Under the pieces are notes generated by a model. It did no database searches, was not told the DNA's origin, and saw only the letters and a program-made list of their open reading frames with translations. A stretch of 64,000 nt of DNA from CAKZNE01 sp002695025 (GTDB lineage Bacteria; Bacteroidota; Bacteroidia; Flavobacteriales; Schleiferiaceae): contig CAJWML010000017.1 in the NCBI GenBank assembly GCA_913043285.1, forward strand, positions 1-64,000, given 5' to 3'. Both the position numbers and the translations under genes were made by a program. Within the stretch, counting starts at the first letter, position 1, and each line of letters starts with the position of its first letter. Shown piece after piece: positions 43,793 through 51,950 of the stretch.

Positions 43793-43930
43793 TTACACAC
43801 GAATACTCAATAGCCTGAGGTTAAGAATGATCTTTATTTTTAACTTTCGGAAAAATTAAGCGGTAAAGCCACACCCTATTGTTTGAAGGAACGTTATAGA
43901 GAAGTGGATAAACCTTATTTTAAAGACCTT

Positions 43931-45004
43931 ATGACTACAAGATCAGTATTTTTAGCCCTCATAACCACCCTGTTGGTCGGTGTTTCCGCCTGTAAAAAGG
44001 ATCCCAGTCCAGCGCCTCCTGAAGCCACAGCCGATGTAATTATCGTAAATAAGGGCGTTTCACCCAGTGGTATTGGTACTTTATCCATTTATAAGCCCCT
44101 TACCGGTGAAGTAGAGCATAATGTCTTCCAGAAGGTCAATGCCTACAATACACGAGCCGTTGCTCAGAGCGTGTTGGTGGATGGTGATATCACTTTCCTC
44201 GTAGTATCGGGTGAGGGTATAGTGTACATCCTGAATACTGCAGATATGAAGGTTATCGCCAAGATTGACGGTATGATCAGTCCACGTTACGTGATCAAAG
44301 CGGATGAAAACAAATATTATATTTCAGACTGGGGAATAGGGGGAGTGCATGTTCTCAACCTTTCAGCACGTAAACTGGTCAGAGAAATTGAGACCGGTGC
44401 CGGGCCTGAAAACATGCTTATTTACAAAGACCGGCTTTTTGTGGTTAATTCCGGTGGAACGGTAGACGGTTTACTGCAAACCGATAGTACAGTGACGGTA
44501 ATCCAAACCGAAACTGATACCATCATGGATACGATAATAGTAGGTGAAAATCCTAACAGTTTGCAACTGGATAAGAACAACAAACTTTGGGTATTGAGTC
44601 CTGGCTCAACCAAATTCCCCGTAGAGAACAGCACTTTTGGCGACTTGCGGATCATTGATCCTGATTCGTTGGAGCCGCTGGATACCCTTACTTTTGCTGA
44701 CAACCTCCTTAAGCCCCGTTATCTTAAGATCGATAAAGATGGCGAGTTGCTATATTTCCTGAGTGATCAGGGAGCTGCAGATATTTACGTACACTCTGTG
44801 GGGGATACCTCTTTACCCGTTATGCCTTTCATAACCGGTAATTTCAATTGTCTTGAATATGACGGAGAAGAGGAGAGGTTATATGCCGGAGACCAGAGAG
44901 GAGAAACGCAGCCTGGTCAAGTGCAGGTTTTTAGCCTGGATGGTGAGGAAATGGATAAGTTTGAAGTGGGTTACGTCCCCATTAACTTCGGCTTTAAGCG
45001 CTAA
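43931..45004 (+). CDS. DUF5074/YncE-like beta-propeller lipoprotein, BtuG-like
   Basis: 357 residues from the ATG at 43931 (MTTRSVFLALITTLLVGVSAC, lipobox Cys21); the frame is open 48 bases upstream but without a signal there. The rest is a seven-bladed propeller of repeated strands (VIIVNKGVSPSGIGTLSIYKPLTG, VYILNTADMKVIAKIDGMISPRYVIKADENKYYISDWGIGGVHVLNLSARKLVREIETGAGPENMLI, KDRLFVVNSG). The proline-glycine-rich blades match DUF5074 proteins, which include BtuG, the surface lipoprotein that binds cobamides for BtuB. CobT is encoded 5 bases downstream, supporting a corrinoid link. No B12 riboswitch is seen. Confidence 0.78.
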   Translation: MTTRSVFLALITTLLVGVSACKKDPSPAPPEATADVIIVNKGVSPSGIGTLSIYKPLTGEVEHNVFQKVNAYNTRAVAQSVLVDGDITFLVVSGEGIVYILNTADMKVIAKIDGMISPRYVIKADENKYYISDWGIGGVHVLNLSARKLVREIETGAGPENMLIYKDRLFVVNSGGTVDGLLQTDSTVTVIQTETDTIMDTIIVGENPNSLQLDKNNKLWVLSPGSTKFPVENSTFGDLRIIDPDSLEPLDTLTFADNLLKPRYLKIDKDGELLYFLSDQGAADIYVHSVGDTSLPVMPFITGNFNCLEYDGEEERLYAGDQRGETQPGQVQVFSLDGEEMDKFEVGYVPINFGFKR

Positions 45005-45009
45005 ACTAT

Positions 45010-46026
45010 ATGTCTTTTGAGATAGCCCCGGTCCATAACGGCAGGCTTTTTCACCAATTACAGAATAAACTGGAGCAAAGGCTCGGAAAGGGAATTTCCA
45101 ACTCTCCTATTGGTAAAGTTGCCATTCAGGCAGGTCTGGTAAACCGCACAGCAAACCCAGTTCTCAAAAAACCCGCTTTACTCATTTTTGCCGCTGATCA
45201 CGGGATAACCCATACTTTTCGGGATAGGACCTTACGTGCAGAAGGTGGAGATACTTCCTCCAGGGTTCTCCATTTCCTGGAAGGAGATAGTCCCTTGAAC
45301 CGAATGTGTCGGGAACAAAAAATCACGCTTCGGGTAGTAGACCTGGGAGTGGATCACCACTTTGAAAACCTGCTGAGTTATTGGCTTCACCATGGGTCGC
45401 GACACATTAATCGTAAGGTAGGTTTCGGGACTCAAAATTTCAGTCATGTGCCAGCCATGACCACAGCGCAATGCCATGAAGCTTTTGACGCAGGAGCAGA
45501 ACTTGTGGACCAGGAGCGAAAAAGTGGCAGCAATGTTTTGATATTTGGTGCCTTGGGAGACGGTAATACCTTTAGCGCAATAGCCCTAATGGCTGCCTTG
45601 CTGGAATTAAAACCAAGACAGGTCTCGCTGAATAAACAGGATAAAGAGATCATTTTCAAGGCCCTTCGTAAACACCCTAAAACGCACGATCCATTTATGT
45701 TGCTTACTCTTTTTGGAGGCTACGAAATAGCAGCTATTACCGGGGCTTTTTTACAGGCTGCCGAATACCGGATGCTCATTTTAGTAGACGGACTGGTTAC
45801 AGCTACCGCTTTATTGGTGGCTGCGGCTATCAATGCCCGGGTGGTGGAGTACGTTGTTTTCAGCGACACTATGAAGGATGATCTTAACTATTCCCAGCTG
45901 TTAAAACACTTCCAAAAAGAAGCCTTGTTGCAAACAGGCATTTCTACCGGAGATGGTACGGCAGCGGTACTTGCTTATCCTTTAATCCGCTCTGCAATCG
46001 GGTTTTTACAAAATACCCGATTCTGA
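45010..46026 (+). CDS. cobT: CobT-like nicotinate-nucleotide:dimethylbenzimidazole phosphoribosyltransferase with altered catalytic positions
   Basis: 338 residues, close to the usual ~350. Family marks are FAADHGITHTFRDRTLRAEGGDTSSRVLHFLEGDSPLNRMCREQKITLRVVDLGVD near the start, VLIFGALGDGNTFSAIALMAALLEL, MLILVDGLVTATALLVAAA and the C-terminal GISTGDGTAAVLAYPLIRSAIGFL. From memory of Salmonella CobT, the GEMGIGNTT motif with its catalytic glutamate (Glu174) is here GALGDGNTF, and the C-terminal GEGTGA (Glu317) is GDGTAA. Activity on dimethylbenzimidazole is therefore uncertain, and a different lower base or substrate is possible. CobT acts in cytosolic lower-ligand assembly of cobalamin. The gene is 5 bases after the BtuG-like gene. 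Confidence 0.8.
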   Translation: MSFEIAPVHNGRLFHQLQNKLEQRLGKGISNSPIGKVAIQAGLVNRTANPVLKKPALLIFAADHGITHTFRDRTLRAEGGDTSSRVLHFLEGDSPLNRMCREQKITLRVVDLGVDHHFENLLSYWLHHGSRHINRKVGFGTQNFSHVPAMTTAQCHEAFDAGAELVDQERKSGSNVLIFGALGDGNTFSAIALMAALLELKPRQVSLNKQDKEIIFKALRKHPKTHDPFMLLTLFGGYEIAAITGAFLQAAEYRMLILVDGLVTATALLVAAAINARVVEYVVFSDTMKDDLNYSQLLKHFQKEALLQTGISTGDGTAAVLAYPLIRSAIGFLQNTRF

Positions 46027-46044
46027 ATATTCTAAAAAGGAATA

Positions 46045-46599
46045 TCAGGCCTCAGCAGTGGTAATTTCTTTGGGCTGACCGATCCAGAACCAGGCCGTTC
46101 CGAAAAGAATAGCTCCATATACCAGGGTCCCTGCAAGCTGATTCAAAAGAAAAGGCAGACCGGCAACGTAAGCTTGTATAAGCCCATTAAGGTCTTTGGA
46201 GTATATAGGACTGGCTTGCCATGAACCGGCATTGGTAAGCAGGTAAAACACTATTGCAGAAAGGATGCCTGCTCCTGCCAGTGGAAGCACTTTAAAACCA
46301 TTGGTCATATAGCGACCGATCAATACGGATAGTATAAAACCTCCATAAATAAGAGCAAAACCTGGAGTAAACCAAACAAAGTTGTCGTAATAGGCGGAGT
46401 ATACGAGGTTATTCAGTACAAGGTCACTAATAAAAAGGGCTAATACGGGAATTAAGAAAGCTTTAAATGAATTCCTGAATAGGGTTCCTCCCATAATGGC
46501 CGCAGCTCCAACAGCAGTAAAATTAGGCGCATGTGGTATAAAGCGGGTTACCATAGCCACCAAAATGAGGGATATTAATGCCAGTGTACGATTATTCAT
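46045..46599 (-). CDS. DUF6580 family putative transport protein (membrane)
   Basis: 184 residues with five to six membrane helices (TLALISLILVAMVTRFIPHAPNFTAVGAAAIMGGTLF, KAFLIPVLALFISDLVLNNLVYSAYYDNFVWFTPGFALIYGGFILSVLIG, VLPLAGAGILSAIVFYLLTNAGSW). The pattern is that of DUF6580 proteins, regarded as the substrate-binding (S) component type of vitamin transporters. It converges with cobT 18 bases away and may import a corrinoid or its precursor; this is inferred only from neighbours. No ECF ATPase is present in the window. Confidence 0.8.
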   Translation of the reverse strand: MNNRTLALISLILVAMVTRFIPHAPNFTAVGAAAIMGGTLFRNSFKAFLIPVLALFISDLVLNNLVYSAYYDNFVWFTPGFALIYGGFILSVLIGRYMTNGFKVLPLAGAGILSAIVFYLLTNAGSWQASPIYSKDLNGLIQAYVAGLPFLLNQLAGTLVYGAILFGTAWFWIGQPKEITTAEA

Positions 46600-46650
46600 A
46601 GTCTAGTATGTTGCTGATAAAGGGGCAAAAGTAATAAAAGCTAAGCGGTA

Positions 46651-47151
46651 TTACGAAGGTTGGGGACGGTAGACTTTGAAGGAACCGTCTTTATAGAAGA
46701 TGATCACCTGCTCAACTTCCTCATTGCGCAAGGAAAGACTGGAATAGGGGACTGGCTCTTTAGCTACGGATTCCTTTTCATTTGCCGTATCAGGAACATC
46801 CTCTTCCGGGGTGGTGTAGCGAGGAGCGGAACCGGGAATGGCAGCGTGTCGTACTCCCTCCATAGGGAAGGCCGAATCAGTTAAATCGGGATGCCCCGAG
46901 AATTGGTCGTTATCAGATTTTACATTTGTAATCCCACTATACAGCTTACCATTACCAGTGAGTAAATAGTCTAAATTTACATTTGTAAATCGTGTTTTAA
47001 TAGCTTCTATTATCTGCAGACTAACCTTATTTCTACCGTTGAGTATGTGGCTGATTATAGAAGGGTTTACGTTAATAGCCCGGGCAAACTCTCCGTTTGC
47101 TAAACCTTTCTCATCAATCAACTCTTTGATTCTCATTGCTATATCATCCAT
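46651..47151 (-). CDS. XRE-family helix-turn-helix regulator
   Basis: 166 residues. The N-terminal HTH_3 domain spans residues 1-65 (MRIKELIDEKGLANGEFARAINVNPSIISHILNGRNKVSLQIIEAIKTRFTNVNLDYLLTGNG). The C-terminal 95 residues are hydrophilic and have no recognised domain (EDVPDTANEKESVAKEPVPYSSLSLRNEEVEQVIIFYKDGSFKVYRPQPS). It binds DNA as a dimer. Upstream and within its own gene are copies of a TTTAC-N4-GTAAA motif, so autoregulation is plausible. The target is unknown; the neighbours (DUF6580, cobT, phoD) are candidates. Confidence 0.88.
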   Translation of the reverse strand: MDDIAMRIKELIDEKGLANGEFARAINVNPSIISHILNGRNKVSLQIIEAIKTRFTNVNLDYLLTGNGKLYSGITNVKSDNDQFSGHPDLTDSAFPMEGVRHAAIPGSAPRYTTPEEDVPDTANEKESVAKEPVPYSSLSLRNEEVEQVIIFYKDGSFKVYRPQPS

Positions 47152-47310
47152 AGTATTTGTTGATATTTACTTTTGTAAAAGTAAGTTAAAAATGTGAATA
47201 AAGAAAAAGATTGGATTGAATAACGGTGCTTAAAAATTGATCTTACTGTTTAAGTCAAATGGTGAAAAACCCTGATTAACAGGTTTATGACTTTAACTTA
47301 TATACTTTTG
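46919..47310. repeat. Four TTTAC-N4-GTAAA-like inverted repeats around the XRE gene
   Basis: Copies: 46919-46932 (TTTACATTTGTAAT), 46976-46989 (TTTACATTTGTAAA, arms extend to ATTTAC/GTAAAT), 47166-47179 (TTTACTTTTGTAAA, part of TTACTTTT-GT-AAAAGTAA) and 47301-47313 (TATACTTTTGTAAAA). The third lies 15 bases upstream of the regulator ATG. Two lie in its coding sequence and one in the gap toward phoD. They also contain TACnTTTG strings, so part of the similarity could reflect promoter-like A/T content. Binding by the XRE protein is inference. Confidence 0.45.
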
Positions 47311-47315
47311 TAAAA

Positions 47316-48638
47316 TCATTTTTCATGGTAAATAGAGCTACTTGTAAGGGAGTAATGGTAGAGCAAGTCTCCGGTGGAGTCGTAAAATTGGATCTCCAGT
47401 TTACGGTCTTCAAGGGGGCCGCTACATTCCAGAATCGCAAAGTTATGCTCCTCTATAATGGATCCTTTAACCAGGTTCTCATTAGTTTCGTTGACTTTAC
47501 CCACTCCTGAGGTAAGAGGGGATACGGTAAACTCATGCAATACCAAGCCTGATGGTGTGGTATAGCGCATCACTTCGCTATGATGACGATCACCGGTTAT
47601 AAAGATCACCCCCTTTATTTGCTCTTCGTCAATACGGGAAAGTAAATAACTGTGTTCTTTCTCATAATTTGAGTGGTTCTCATAAATTCTGGCAGTATTC
47701 AGGAACTGCCCTCCGCTCACCACAAACTTAAATGGGGCATGACTTGCTTTCAACTGGTCAATTAAACGATCGCACTGGGCTTTACCGAAAATATGTTTTT
47801 CACCCCTTTCATAGTTTTCAGTGCGGTTATAGCGGTTATCCATCAGGAAAAAGTCCATATCACTATACGTGAAGTGACTCATGATACCGGGTAGATCGCT
47901 GTAACCATAAGATGGGTTAGCCCAGAAAAGCTTAAAAACTTCAAGGGCTACATCTTTAAACTTCCAGCTTCCGGTAGCATCATTAGGTCCGAACTCATGA
48001 TCATCCCAAATAGCAAAATTATTGGTGGTGGCCAGCAAGGGTTGTAATTCGGGCAGTGAACGGGTATGGGTGTATCGCTTAATATAGCCAGTGCGGCTGG
48101 TCCAGTCGGCCGGACGCAGGTAAATGAAGTCACCCAACCACAACATGGCATCTGGTTTTTTAGCGGCTATGCTGGAAAATATTTCATAATGGGAGCCGTA
48201 GGGCTTACCGGCACGGTCGTAAGGTTGTTCGTTAATGTACGAACAGCTTCCCATGGCCATACGGAAAGCAGGCGGATCGGATTTATACATCCAGTCTTTT
48301 TGCGTGGTGAAACGAAATGGATAAGCGCGCTTCACTTCCTGATTATTTACATATAAACGGTAAGAGTAGGTGGTGCCCGGCTGTACCTCCGTAAAATATA
48401 ATTTACCGCAGCTGGCATTATGAGAGCTGGTAAAAATGGTATCAGTAGACCAGTGGTCACCGGTAGCGGTATCCATATAAACCGCGTAAACCTGGGCGGG
48501 CGTGGTGGTTTGTATCCACACCACTGCTTCACGCATTTCGGCATAACCGAGCATCGGCCCCGATTGCAGTAAATTAGCCTGGGCCAGGATGGGGAAGGGA
48601 GAAAGAGCAAGGCTGATAAGAATGATCCTGATAAGCAT
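47316..48638 (-). CDS. PhoD-like secreted alkaline phosphatase / phosphodiesterase
   Basis: 440 residues with a Sec signal peptide (MLIRIILISLALSPFPILAQA). The N-terminal fibronectin-like domain (residues 25-115) precedes the PhoD metallophosphatase core: AMGSCSYINEQPYDRAG, MLWLGDFIYLRPADW, AIWDDHEFGPND, FFLMDNRYNRT, VVSGGQFLN and FITGDRHHSEVMRY carry the metal ligands. Such enzymes release phosphate from phosphoesters in the periplasm or outside the cell. It lacks a T9SS sorting domain and a Tat motif. It diverges from the M14 peptidase gene. Confidence 0.93.
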   Translation of the reverse strand: MLIRIILISLALSPFPILAQANLLQSGPMLGYAEMREAVVWIQTTTPAQVYAVYMDTATGDHWSTDTIFTSSHNASCGKLYFTEVQPGTTYSYRLYVNNQEVKRAYPFRFTTQKDWMYKSDPPAFRMAMGSCSYINEQPYDRAGKPYGSHYEIFSSIAAKKPDAMLWLGDFIYLRPADWTSRTGYIKRYTHTRSLPELQPLLATTNNFAIWDDHEFGPNDATGSWKFKDVALEVFKLFWANPSYGYSDLPGIMSHFTYSDMDFFLMDNRYNRTENYERGEKHIFGKAQCDRLIDQLKASHAPFKFVVSGGQFLNTARIYENHSNYEKEHSYLLSRIDEEQIKGVIFITGDRHHSEVMRYTTPSGLVLHEFTVSPLTSGVGKVNETNENLVKGSIIEEHNFAILECSGPLEDRKLEIQFYDSTGDLLYHYSLTSSSIYHEK

Positions 48639-48736
48639 AACGTTAGCACATGTTTATTCAAAAATAGAGCGTACCCGCTTACCAACGGTTGAGTTTACAT
48701 AAACTTAAAGTGACTACTTTCGAAGAAAATAAGCGG

Positions 48737-49918
48737 ATGCAACAATTCTCTTTTAACGATTATGGGGCTTACCTGGAACAGGATTTCCGGCATCGTTGGT
48801 TACGGCCTGCTCTGCTCAGGGAGAAGCTGGAGAAATACAGGCGATTTCCAGGTTTGCAATGGGAAGTGCTGGGTAGATCAGAGGAAGGAAGGCCTATTGA
48901 AAGCATTCGTTTTGGAGAGGGGGCGATAAAAGTGTTGGTGTGGACACAAATGCACGGTAATGAACCTACGGCCACCATGGCCCTGATTGATCTTTTGAAT
49001 TTCCTCACACATGAGGATGAATACGATCCTTATCGAAGGGCTTTGCAGCAACATTTCACCATTCTCTTTATACCGATGCTTAACCCGGACGGGGCAGAGC
49101 GCTTTAGCCGGAGAAATGCTTTGAACATAGATCCCAATCGTGATGCATTACGTTGGCAATCAGCGGAAATGCAAATATTCAGAAAAGAGTTTGACCGTTT
49201 CCAACCGCATTGGGCTTTTAACCTCCACGATCAGCGGAATTTCTTTTCGGCCGGAAATACAGGCCGTACGGCTACCATCAGCTTTTTAGCTGCTTCGGAA
49301 AATGAAGAACGGGAGCTTACAGCGGTGCGCAGGAAGTCCATGCAGTTGATTGCAGGCATGTGGCGAGGCACACAACATTTAATTCCTGGGCATTTCGGTC
49401 GTTATACGGATGAGTTCTATCCGGCTGCCCTGGGTGAATTCTTTCACATTCAAAAGGTGCCCTGTGTGCTCATAGAGTCCGGGGCTTACCCGGATGATCC
49501 TCATCGCGATATGGCGCGCAAGCTCAATTTTTGCCTGATACTGCAAGCCCTGGAGTTAATACAAAGCGAGGGGTATACCCGGGAAAATCTACAGCACTAT
49601 TTTGATATTCCGGAGAACGGTAAAAATCTTTTTGACCTGATTATCCGCAATTGCAGACTGGTGAACGGTGTCAAAACTATTCGTGCCGACCTTGGTTTTA
49701 TGTACCAGGAAACCGTGCAAGAAAATGAGCTTGTCCGCAAACTTATACTTACGGACATCGGAGACCTTTCCTACAGGCATGGTATTGCCGAGCAGGAAGG
49801 AGGTGCAGTTGCAGGAGAGTTGCAATTGGATAAACCGGCTCATTTCCACATGAAGGTTTCCGGTAAGGAAGTACAATTTGAAAACGGATATCGAAATGAA
49901 AAGCATCAATCCCTATGA
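48737..49918 (+). CDS. M14-family zinc carboxypeptidase
   Basis: 393 residues from the ATG at 48737. Upstream in-frame TTG at 48689 coincides with the -33 element of a plausible promoter (TTG, 23 bases, TACTTTCG), so it is not taken. Zinc ligands are His73 and Glu76 in TQMHGNEPTATMAL and a later His in FNLHDQRNFFSAGN. NIDPNRDALRW is a substrate-binding NR motif, and the catalytic Glu is in VPCVLIESGAYPDDP. There is no signal peptide, so a cytosolic peptidase is likely, perhaps acting on muropeptides or other short peptides. It overlaps the aldehyde dehydrogenase gene by 23 bases. Confidence 0.87.
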   Translation: MQQFSFNDYGAYLEQDFRHRWLRPALLREKLEKYRRFPGLQWEVLGRSEEGRPIESIRFGEGAIKVLVWTQMHGNEPTATMALIDLLNFLTHEDEYDPYRRALQQHFTILFIPMLNPDGAERFSRRNALNIDPNRDALRWQSAEMQIFRKEFDRFQPHWAFNLHDQRNFFSAGNTGRTATISFLAASENEERELTAVRRKSMQLIAGMWRGTQHLIPGHFGRYTDEFYPAALGEFFHIQKVPCVLIESGAYPDDPHRDMARKLNFCLILQALELIQSEGYTRENLQHYFDIPENGKNLFDLIIRNCRLVNGVKTIRADLGFMYQETVQENELVRKLILTDIGDLSYRHGIAEQEGGAVAGELQLDKPAHFHMKVSGKEVQFENGYRNEKHQSL

Positions 49919-51260
49919 TCTGAAACTGATCAGGGAATACCCGGAAGATAGTGAAGAGAGTGTTCAGCGAAAACTGGAACTGGCAAACAGCACCTTCCAG
50001 CAATTCAGAAAGAGTTTCTTTAAGGAGCGGAGTGAAAAAATGCTGAAGATCGCCAGCGACCTGCGCGACAATGCTTCAAAATACGCTAAAACATTAACCC
50101 TGGAAATGGGAAAGCCCATCACTGAGGCCCAGGCGGAAGTAGAGAAATGTGCATGGGTATGTGAATATTATGCCGAAAAAGCTGAAGAGTTCCTTTCTCC
50201 CACCATTATAAAAACGGACGCTGCAAGAAGTTATGTATCCTACGAGCCTTTGGGGGTTATCCTGGCGGTGATGCCCTGGAATTTTCCTTTCTGGCAGGTG
50301 TTCCGCTTTGCGGCACCTACCGTTATGGCCGGCAATACAGCGGTTTTAAAGCATGCCAGCAATGTACAGGGTTCAGCTCAGCTCATAGAGGAAATATTCA
50401 GAAGGGCAGGTTTTGCCGAAGGGGTGTTCCAGAACCTGGCCATTCCTTCTAAAAGAATGGAGGATGTAGTGACCAATCCTATCATTAAAGCGGCTTCGGT
50501 TACCGGAAGTGAAAAGGCGGGATCTGCCGTTGCTGAGGTCTGTGGCCGCGAGATCAAAACCACGGTTTTGGAATTGGGAGGTTCCAATGCCTTTGTGATA
50601 TTTGAGGATGCCGACCTGGAAAAGGCAGCCGCACTGGCTGTAAAAGCCCGTATGATCAATAATGCTCAAAGCTGCATTGCGGCTAAGCGCTTTATTGTGG
50701 CGGCAAAGGTGGAGGAGGAGTTTACCCGTCTCTTTATTAATAAATTGAAAGAGTTGAAGGAGGGAGATCCCATGGATGAGGAGACCCAGGTGGGACCGCT
50801 GGCGAGAGTTGATCTGGCGGAAAAACTGGAAGAGCAATTGCAAAAATCGATAGACCAGGGCGCACAGCTCCTGTACGGGGGTAAACGAAAAGATGCTCAT
50901 TTTCAGCCTACGGTCATCAATAAGGTACAACCAGGCATGCCAGCCTTTGACGAGGAGTTGTTTGGTCCGGTAGCGCCCATCATTACGGCTCAAAGTGATG
51001 AGGAAGCCATACAGTTATTGAATCAGACTTCCTTTGGCCTGGGAGCCACCCTGGTGACCTCTGATATTGCCAAAGCCGAAAAACTGAGTAAGGATATTGA
51101 AGATGGAGCGGTATTTATCAATGAACTGGTGAAGTCCGATCCGCGATTACCTTTTGGGGGTACAAAGCGTTCTGGTTATGGACGGGAGCTTTCTCAACAC
51201 GGTATCCACGAGTTTGTGAACGCCAAAACGGTGTACATCAATACCTCTTTAAAGGATTAA
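49896..51260 (+). CDS. NAD(P)-dependent aldehyde dehydrogenase, succinate-semialdehyde dehydrogenase-like
   Basis: 454 residues from the ATG at 49896. The catalytic Cys260 is in INNAQSCIAAKRFIV and the general base Glu226 in VLELGGSNAFVIFEDADLE. VILAVMPWNFPFWQVFRFAAPTVMAGNTAVLKHAS binds the cofactor. The length of about 455 and the PWNFPFWQ motif match the YneI/Sad branch, which oxidises succinate semialdehyde and related aldehydes. The exact substrate is not determined. It is translationally coupled to the M14 peptidase upstream (23-base overlap), an unusual pairing whose meaning is unclear. Confidence 0.92.
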   Translation: MKSINPYDLKLIREYPEDSEESVQRKLELANSTFQQFRKSFFKERSEKMLKIASDLRDNASKYAKTLTLEMGKPITEAQAEVEKCAWVCEYYAEKAEEFLSPTIIKTDAARSYVSYEPLGVILAVMPWNFPFWQVFRFAAPTVMAGNTAVLKHASNVQGSAQLIEEIFRRAGFAEGVFQNLAIPSKRMEDVVTNPIIKAASVTGSEKAGSAVAEVCGREIKTTVLELGGSNAFVIFEDADLEKAAALAVKARMINNAQSCIAAKRFIVAAKVEEEFTRLFINKLKELKEGDPMDEETQVGPLARVDLAEKLEEQLQKSIDQGAQLLYGGKRKDAHFQPTVINKVQPGMPAFDEELFGPVAPIITAQSDEEAIQLLNQTSFGLGATLVTSDIAKAEKLSKDIEDGAVFINELVKSDPRLPFGGTKRSGYGRELSQHGIHEFVNAKTVYINTSLKD

Positions 51261-51445
51261 AATACCTTCTTAAAAACGTAAAAAGAAAACAGGATTACGA
51301 TGATGGCCACCATCACGTATATGGCATTACCATAATGCAGTTTATGCAACTTCAGGTCTTTCCGGTAACCCCATACAAGGTAGGCGATGAACGCTATAAA
51401 AAAGATTCCGGCAAAGATCCAATGCCCGGTGGTAACATTTTCCAT
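51257..51445 (-). CDS. Small two-helix membrane protein
   Basis: 62 residues: helix 1 GHWIFAGIFFIAFIAYLVWGYRKD (about 7-29), a short basic loop, and helix 2 YGNAIYVMVAIIVILFSFYVFKK (about 38-60). No family name is known to me, although such proteins are common in Bacteroidota. It converges with the aldehyde dehydrogenase gene, with 4 bases of 3' overlap. Confidence 0.7.
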   Translation of the reverse strand: MENVTTGHWIFAGIFFIAFIAYLVWGYRKDLKLHKLHYGNAIYVMVAIIVILFSFYVFKKVF

Positions 51446-51480
51446 AGTAAGTTTGGGATCAAATTTCAGACAAAGATACC

Positions 51481-51888
51481 ATGAAGAAGCAATTAGACCA
51501 TGTAGCCCGTTTCCACGATGTGTTCCGTATTGGCAATGAAAGTATTCCCCGCGCCAGAGTAGAGGAGGCTACTTACCAGTTACGGTACAATCTCATGAAA
51601 GAAGAAAATGAGGAGTACCTGGAGGCAGCCCAAAACGGGGACCTGGTGGAAATTGCAGATGCCCTGGGTGATATGATGTACATTCTTTGCGGCACCATAC
51701 TGAAACATGGCTTGCAGGAAATTATTGAAGAGGTATTTGAGGAAATTCAGCGCAGCAATATGAGCAAGCTGGACGCAGCAGGTAACCCTATTTACCGTGA
51801 AGACGGCAAAATATTGAAAAGCGACCAATACTTTAAACCCGATATCCGGAATATCCTGAACGCTTATACGCCTGAAAAAGAGAAATAA
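51481..51888 (+). CDS. MazG/PRA-PH-like nucleoside triphosphate pyrophosphohydrolase
   Basis: 135 residues, all-alpha. The metal-binding pattern is EEATYQLRYNLMKEENEEYLEAAQNGDLVEIADALGDMMYIL (E-x-x-E then E-x-x-D as in all-alpha NTP pyrophosphatases). It hydrolyses NTPs or related pyrophosphates to monophosphates, possibly house-cleaning. It is not HisE, as its C-terminus differs (NMSKLDAAGNPIYREDGKILKSDQYFKPDI). It converges with hpf. Confidence 0.88.
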   Translation: MKKQLDHVARFHDVFRIGNESIPRARVEEATYQLRYNLMKEENEEYLEAAQNGDLVEIADALGDMMYILCGTILKHGLQEIIEEVFEEIQRSNMSKLDAAGNPIYREDGKILKSDQYFKPDIRNILNAYTPEKEK

Positions 51889-51920
51889 AAAAAAGCGGAC
51901 AACCCGGAGGCTACCCGCTT
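51886..51920 (-). terminator. Terminator of hpf
   Basis: Read on the minus strand, AAGCGG and CCGCTT enclose an inner hairpin and are followed by a run of T. It overlaps the end of the pyrophosphohydrolase gene. Confidence 0.65.
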
Positions 51921-51950
51921 GATATGCTTATTCCGGAAAACCGGTAAATC

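Noticed and set aside
43793..43930. Cobalamin riboswitch before the BtuG-like / cobT genes
   Set aside because: The gap is only 138 bases and has no GCCACTG-type B12 box or the expected stems.
47325..47510. 61-codon plus-strand ORF after TACTTTTG at 47303
   Set aside because: It is antisense to the PhoD gene, has no -33 element and no recognisable protein character.
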